Translations under genes and position numbers: made by a program
In this document: positions 58,078 to 64,000 of the stretch, piece by piece
How positions within the stretch are numbered: the first letter of the stretch is position 1
Layout: each line of letters starts with the position of its first letter
From: Marchantia polymorpha subsp. ruderalis
Taxonomy: Eukaryota; Streptophyta; Marchantiopsida; Marchantiales; Marchantiaceae
Length of the DNA: 64,000 nt
Direction: 5' to 3'
Assembly: GCA_037833965.1 (NCBI GenBank)
Contig: AP031352.1
Location: forward strand, 30,320,501 to 30,384,500
The notes under the pieces: model-generated
Database searches by the model: none
Told to the model about the DNA's origin: nothing
What the model saw: only the letters and a program-made list of their open reading frames with translations

Positions 58078-60124
58078 ACACACTTCTCTCCTGTTTCCCT
58101 TACTCTGATATACACTGCTTGTCTGCCTGCCTGTTTCTCTTCCGTTCTCTTCTACTCCCTCTCCTTCCTCAACAATCAGATCCCAACCACAAACGGGATG
58201 GGCCCGCGCTTAAATGGTGCGTGTGATGATTGCGGTGATGCGTATCTCCGCTCCTGTTTCCATCACACCATGAGAGCAAGCACTGGGTATGGTTACTATG
58301 CTGGCGGCCACATAGTGACACGATGTGCAACGCAAAGAGCTCGCTTTCGTTCGTTGTCGCTCGCTTACACGAGAGAGTCGGTGGCTGCTGCTCTTGCTGC
58401 TGGCAGTTTCGAAGCTCCCAAGTGCGCCCGCATTTTCTCGCTTTTGTCTACACTTGTGAACTGGGATTTGGACTGCAAGAGGGCGACGGACTAACTCACA
58501 ATGCTCGACTCCGGAGTGACTGAGACGACGAGGCATCCAAGAAGCATTTCAAGTGCATTTCAATGCGCTACTGAGTTCAGTGCCAGAATAATGCTGGAAC
58601 AAGATTGCAGGACAGAAGAAACCGAAGCGGATGCTCGCTTGTACCGACAACGAGGGATCATGAACGGTCGGCTGTGCACGATGTCACGCAATGCAGTCCC
58701 GCAGAGGGTGAGATCGACAAATCCAGAGCGACAGGAAGGCGATACGGGCCCGATGTATGCGAAGTAAAAGTGTGCACGTAACGACGAGTCAAATCGGACC
58801 ACGACGGGGACGGAGAAATAAAAGAGAGGAGGGAGAGAGAGGAAAGAGGAGGAGAAGGAGAAAGCGGCCGCACCAGAGTGATCACTCACAGGAGACTCCA
58901 GCAGCAGCACAACGGCGACGGGTGGCGACTCCCTCTTCCCACACAATCCACGGGCTCTTGTTTTCGGCAGCTCATGTTACAGAGCGAGAACGATCGCAGA
59001 CAGGTACAGAACAGACTCGGAACGAAAACATGAGCACTCGACGCATTGTCCTGCTTCTCTCGCTTGCTCTCTTCCTCTCTTCGCCTGCCTCGCTCTCTCT
59101 ATCTGTCTCCGCCCCGCGACACTCTGCCTGTCTGCACGCGAGTCGAGAGCTCAGATCGCCTGGTCAGAGAGGAAGGAGTGCGGGGATGCTGCTGGAGCAC
59201 TCTACACAGAAGGGAATGGGAAGGCCCGAGGGGACGAGAGGAAGGGCAGAACGGGGAGGGAGGAAAGGGGAGGGGGAGGGTCAGGGAGGGAGGGGAAGTT
59301 GGGGATGTGTTGTCACACTTGCACAATGAGAGAGAAAGAGACAGAGGAGCAGATCTGTGAGCTTTCACTGGAGGGAGCGAGACAGGAACAACAAATCTGA
59401 GACCATGAGCTCCGGTGTTTGTGGCTCGCGAAGCGCCGATCCAGAGAAGAAACAGGCAGGAGAAAGCAGGTCGCAGGTCTCAGAGAAGGCCCAGGCCGGA
59501 GTCCGGAGCGAGCGAGAGTGACAGCTCTACCAGCACAGCAGCGCCCACTCTACCGCAGTCCAGTCCCGTCCCAGTCCCCCATCTACAGGACGCCTCCCCC
59601 CTCAGCTCGACTCGAGCCACGCAGCCAGGCACTCGCACAGGAACGCAGGCAGGCCTGTAGCTTCTACTTCGGCGCGAACTGATTCTGCCCACTGCCCTCG
59701 CGTCCTTCCTTTGCTCTCCTCTTCTTCCTCGGGTGACCCAAAGGTTCATTCCCCTGTCTTAAATTGCTCCAACTACCAGACAACCCCACAATCCAATCAG
59801 GCCTAGCTTGCAGATCAGCAGACTGTCCATGCCCAGCTCTCTTTCTGGGTACCAAGCCCCAAGCCCGGTCTACTTACTCACTGGGTCTCACTCCCTCGAG
59901 TCACTCACTCACTCACTCGAGGTTGGGGTCAGTCAGTCATTCACCTCCTCATTGTCTGACGCGAGTCCAAGCGGAGTAAGGGAAAGTGATGGGAGTGCGG
60001 TCCTTCCTAGTAGAGGAGAGAGATGTGGGGTGGTGGGGATGGAGACTGGAGGATTTGTAGTTTATGATGTACACAGTGAAAGATAGTGGGTGCGCGAGAA
60101 AGGGGGTGATTAAAAAGGAAAGCG

Positions 60125-60148
60125 GGAGAGAGAGAAGAGAGAGAGAGG
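60125..60148. repeat. GA-rich simple repeat
   Basis: AGAG repeats with one AAG interruption in the GC-rich region upstream of FATB. Confidence 0.8.
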
Positions 60149-60469
60149 AACTACAGTTGCTGGCTGCTCATGAGCATAGGAGTAGGAGGAGAAGGTGCAA
60201 ACAAGTAATGTGCTAATGTGACAGCTAGATTAGGAAACAGGGGTGGCGCGATGCTCTCCTCTTGCCATGTCCGTCCGTTGGCCTCAATCCCTCTCCACCT
60301 CCGAGCTGCAGCTGCAGCAGCTGCTGCTCAGCTCATTCATTTTCCTCCAGCTACTTCCCCGGCTTGCATTCAAAGCACTCTCCTGCCTCTTGTCTTTCCC
60401 CTCCTTCCCCCATCCCTGCTCCCGCTCTCCCCAACCCCCATTCACCCTCACTTTCCGCCCTACCCAACT

Positions 60470-60476
60470 CCTCTCC

Positions 60477-60506
<30 letters not shown>
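60470..60506. repeat. (CT)n simple repeat
   Basis: CTCTCC units pass into about ten pure CT units. Confidence 0.9.
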
Positions 60507-60508
<2 letters not shown>

Positions 60509-60700
60509 TTTTCCTTCTCTCCGCTGTCTCTCACGTTACCGAGCTCACCATAACGGTAAACTCTAAAAAACCTTTGACGCACGCTTCTCCCTCCATTGTC
60601 ATGTTCCAGTGAAGCAGAAGCTTCATGGCTGTTATGGAATGATAACTGTTTGAGAGTCCGATACGGCAGGACCCCAAAGACCTCCTTCAACGGGTAAGAC

Positions 60701-61467
60701 TCGTGTAGAACAGAAAGTAGTCATGCCCATGGCGTCCTCCACTGCGTCATTACTATTGTACCTACGATGTCGTTGAAACATGGGCTGACTGATCAGAGAA
60801 CTGAACTACATGCACTCAATTATTCCAGTCAGTTGATAAGCACACTGCTTAATACACTTCTATGACACAAACAGAGCAAATAGTTCCTGCTTCTCATCGT
60901 TTCAGTTTGGTATAGGGTTTGACTTGTTTGACTTCATTTCCTTCCTCTTCTCGAGCTTCAAAACACTAGTCACACTTTCTTCTCGCTTTCTTTTCGTTTG
61001 GAAGATAAGAAATAGACGGCCGATTCTCCATAAGGTGGATCTGGTTAGCCATGAGTGTGTGACGCTTAGCCGGAATTCTCATTACGAATCCAAAATCGTT
61101 GATAGTGAGAGCATCAAGTTGAACTTCTAGAAAGGCGATTTCATGCACTTATCTTGTAGACGTAGATTCAAAGTCGTATATCTTTATGGAACTGCATCAT
61201 GGAAATCTAGTCACTCCTAACGACGGTTCTTGAGGCCGTCATTACTGAAGTCTCAGCGTGTGCGAATCCTGGACTGTAGTCTTCATGCGTTGACATGATT
61301 CTGCCATGAGGCGACTGAACCAAACTTTACCACACCTTAATAATAGAGACAAAGTTATGTCCGAGGTTACGTAGTGAGGTTACCAATGCTTCATTATTCT
61401 TCCCGTTGTCATCTATCTAAACCAGTTGCAGCTCGAAAATCACTATAATTGCAACACGTAATGCTTG
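60701..61467. other. Intergenic DNA, nothing recognised
   Basis: Mixed composition with frames under 70 codons. It includes the downstream side of the tentative gene at 61468-62324. Confidence 0.5.
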
Positions 61468-62324
61468 CTACGGTACATGGGCAAGTTTGCTCCCATACCT
61501 CTTTATGAGTGTCCAGCGTGTTGATCGCTCCTCAAAATCATGTCTAGTAGCAAGGTCTACGCTAACGAAGTGGATGTGAATCATCCTAAAATTCAAACTC
61601 GAAACCCCAACGCCACCGGAGATTAAGGGGGGAGAATAATTATACATTGTACGCACGAAGGGACATGGATGGGAAACACTATGACCAAATAATCCCTCCT
61701 TTAACATGTCATCCATTATTCTCTGCTCTGAGCATAATTTGTCAGCTTTAGGTGTGAATGGAGTCACGACGTTTGTTTCAAACAAAACTTGCAGTTCCGT
61801 CAAGTTTGGGACATGGGGTTGGTTGTATGTGGACTTGCGTGAGTAGTCGAGACCTTGAAGGCTTACCTCGTAGTTGAGTTCCACAGGAATAGAGTGAATA
61901 ACTTCCTCTGTTTCATCGTGTAACTTTGGGCATCTCATAGCTACGATTTTTTGATCTGCTGTAGTTATGGTCATTTCTTTTGAATACATCTACGAGTTGA
62001 CCAAACATATGAAACATTCTGTCCTTAGATAGGTAGCGTGTGTTGACGATGTCCAAACACCCACCTACCTGCATCTAAGTCATCCTCGATAAGTGGTCTG
62101 TCCATGCAGTCCTCTGGGAACACCAACATTCTGGGCAGACGCTCCACATCTGTGCACACGAGGAAACATCGTCCAGACTCAGAACATGGGATAGTATTTT
62201 TCCAGGTTTCCGAGGCTCCACGTTGAAAAAGTTGCAGTAGCTTTCCATCTAAAGTTCTCACGGCAGCAAGATAACCTTTCCTCCGTAACACACCCTCGAT
62301 TTTTTCAAACTCCAGACTGCGCAT
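61468..62324 (-). CDS. Tentative two-exon protein gene of unknown function
   Basis: I do not recognise the product. A frame opens at ATG 62324 (MRSLEFEKIEGVLRRKGYLA) and reaches a strong donor (GCAG|GTAGGTGG) after 62069. Splicing to an AG before 61976 restores frame and joins to MTITTADQKIVAMRCPKLHD, continuing to a stop at 61468, for 254 residues. The intron would be 92 bp, but its 3' end lacks a good pyrimidine tract, so the junction is uncertain. The translation has balanced composition, no low complexity, and several Pro/Cys-containing blocks (for example RMLVFPEDCMDRPLIEDDLD), which makes chance less likely. No membrane segment or targeting signal is evident. The region just before the ATG also has an acceptor-like GCATGCGCAG, so more exons may lie upstream (above 62324). 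Confidence 0.35.
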
Positions 62325-62620
62325 GCAACAATGATGCAAGGTAGGTGGTAAGTGATCCGAAAAATTGAATATCAGACAATTGGATAAAAGAGATCCTATG
62401 CAGCTCGATGTTTACTCGTTCGTGTTATCATAACGTCTTGTTCTGAAAAGATCCAGTGCGATGGAGAGGTGCTCGGCGAATCACGAGTTGCTACAGCTAA
62501 AGTGAGAGCTCACTGATCATGATTGTAAGTTTCCGTATCACTCACATACAATAGCCACAGCGAGAGATTTCTCAAGAATTTGAACATGCTCATTAACATA
62601 AATGGCATACGGTTATTTGT

Positions 62621-62639
62621 TGTGTGTGTGTGTGTGTGT
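62621..62639. repeat. (TG)n microsatellite
   Basis: About nine to ten TG units. Confidence 0.9.
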
Positions 62640-63582
62640 TTTTGTACATTTAACAAACCGCCCACTTACAACGACGCCAGACTGCAACGGAAATTTCAAG
62701 GATCAGAGCATTCTCTCAAACGCCGCTCTTTCTGGCATTGGCTTCCAAACCATCAATCTCCAGGAGATGTGGCCACCTTCAAAAGAGTGAGACACTTCGA
62801 CACATACGCTGCTTGCAGATGTGACAAAATCCAACTGAAGCTTGCTGCACGTTCATATCTTGATCTTAATCGTTCTTCTCCACTTATTGGCGTGGTACGT
62901 TTTCTTTTATGTCTATACAATAGTATAGCTTTCGTTAGCATCATAGCACTTCTGGCCGATTCTTCCTTTCACAAGAAATTGAATATGAGCTTCAGGTGCA
63001 CTCTACTTGCGCTTTAGTGAAGGAGCTCTTTTCATTGCGTGATCTGTTCTATAATATTTTGGCTCCATTTTTTTCCAACTGCTGCAGGAACAACGTGCTC
63101 AGAAGTAGCCATGGTTTCCACCACAAAAATTGGAGAATATCTCAAACCCAGTGAAGAAACTTCGCGCATGATCAACCTTGGAACTCACTAAGAATAAAGT
63201 ACAATAAATTTTCTAGTTTCAAAGGTGTGAAATGAAGACCCGAACACCACTTAAACGTGTGTCAGTCATTTTGTTCGTAGAAAACCAAATATTTATTATT
63301 AATAATGCAATTTTCCTTCATGCACCATGCCATATAGTGTCAGTAACACTTTGGATCTAGTAAACTTCCTAACGCTTTTGAATATAAGAGTTGGGATAAT
63401 TAGCATTTTCACATATAACCGGGCTGACATGGATTGTGATTTTGGTGATGGTAGGAGATGAAAATTAGTATTTATTAAGTATATATTGATAGATATAGCT
63501 TCATTTGTATCATGGTACTAATTAGATCGGTATATGTCTTCGTCTCTTCATCGGATCAAGTTTATGATTGGGACTTATTCTT

Positions 63583-63605
63583 GTATATATATATATATAT
63601 ATATA
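63583..63605. repeat. (TA)n microsatellite
   Basis: About eleven TA units near the right end. Confidence 0.9.
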
Positions 63606-64000
63606 CAATGATTCTTCATCTAGATAAATCAGTTGAAGAAATAAAAAAAATAACCTCAATATTCTTAACTTTTTGCATGGATCAAAGAATCAGGTTCTTT
63701 CTTGATGGCTTTGTTACACCAATCAGTGTGTGCGAGTGGGAGTTAAAAACGACTAGTTAGTATATAAATATGAGCTTTTTGAAAATATAATTCTACTCCC
63801 ATGTTATTACACTAAAGGTTAAGTCTGTAATTATTCATTTCATTTGATGACTTGCATATATTTTCATGGACAACATAGCTTGCTTGTTATTATTATTAAC
63901 TTGATAATGTTATATATAGATATTTCAATTCCATTTTTTGAGATTTGTGTTTGATATAGTATGAACACTGTGAAAAAATGACACATTTGAGCCATTTAGA

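Larger units (their letters stand above)
57819..60700 (-). promoter_or_regulatory. FATB leader and GC-rich, GA-rich upstream region
   Basis: On the FATB coding strand the leader carries a GA-rich tract at 58048-58077, about 230-260 bp before the ATG. Further upstream are more GA/CT tracts (about 58826-58862, 60125-60148 and 60470-60506) in GC-rich DNA with many overlapping frames and no domain. The longest, 190 codons (58757-59329, plus), is Arg/Glu/Ser-rich low complexity, so I do not call it. The region may also be a promoter for a rightward transcript. Transcription starts cannot be placed. Confidence 0.45.
62325..64000. other. Intergenic DNA, AT-rich to the right end
   Basis: Contains a TG microsatellite (62621-62639) and a TA microsatellite (63583-63605). 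A 145-codon plus frame (62580-63017) starts within the TG repeat and shows no domain. From 63200 onward the sequence is strongly AT-rich. Confidence 0.5.

Noticed and set aside
58757-59329. A 190-codon plus-strand frame upstream of FATB
   Set aside because: It is a low-complexity translation of GA- and CT-rich simple sequence, with equal-length frames in other registers.

Overview
The window looks like nuclear DNA of a land plant, most likely a bryophyte and probably a liverwort of the Marchantia type. The evidence is two spliced nuclear genes for plastid lipid enzymes with plant-type GT-AG introns, a U2 snRNA gene with the plant 5' sequence, an intronless gene of the mannosylglycerate hydrolase family (reported outside bacteria from Selaginella), very AT-rich intergenic DNA, and GC-rich islands at and near genes. 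The species is inferred from overall character only.

Layout. Positions 1-3060 are AT-rich and empty. A GC-rich leader with a GA microsatellite (3061-4229) precedes LPAT1, the plastid lysophosphatidate acyltransferase (five exons, 4230-7809, plus strand). From 7.8 to 34 kb I recognise no gene: AT-rich DNA, a cluster of small inverted repeats at 14.1-15.0 kb, and GC-rich islands at 15.2-15.9 and 17.1-17.7 kb. A GC-rich leader (31.7-34.0 kb) leads into the intronless GH63-like hydrolase gene (34011-35678, plus). Beyond it lie a GC-rich island (38.5-39.3 kb), a perfect 22-bp hairpin (42266-42313), a U2 snRNA copy (43571-43787, minus), a decayed pogo/Tigger-type DNA transposon (45898-46927), and a one-exon gene for a small plastid membrane protein with an internal repeat (49646-50215, plus). 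FATB, the acyl-ACP thioesterase, follows in six exons on the minus strand (57818 to 54156), with a GA-rich leader and a long simple-repeat-rich GC-rich zone upstream (57.8-60.7 kb). A tentative two-exon gene of unknown function lies at 61468-62324 (minus). The right end is AT-rich and empty.

How the genes relate. LPAT1 and FATB act at the same branch point in the plastid. FATB hydrolyses palmitoyl-ACP for export, whereas LPAT1 puts the same acyl group on the sn-2 position of lysophosphatidate for plastid glycerolipids. They lie about 46 kb apart on opposite strands, so this is shared metabolism, not an operon. The GH63-like enzyme probably acts on mannosylglycerate or glucosylglycerate, compatible solutes linked to stress tolerance. 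It is the most interesting gene here because it is intronless, strongly GC-biased and bacterial-like. I found no CRISPR array and no convincing tRNA, and I make no call of an LTR element.
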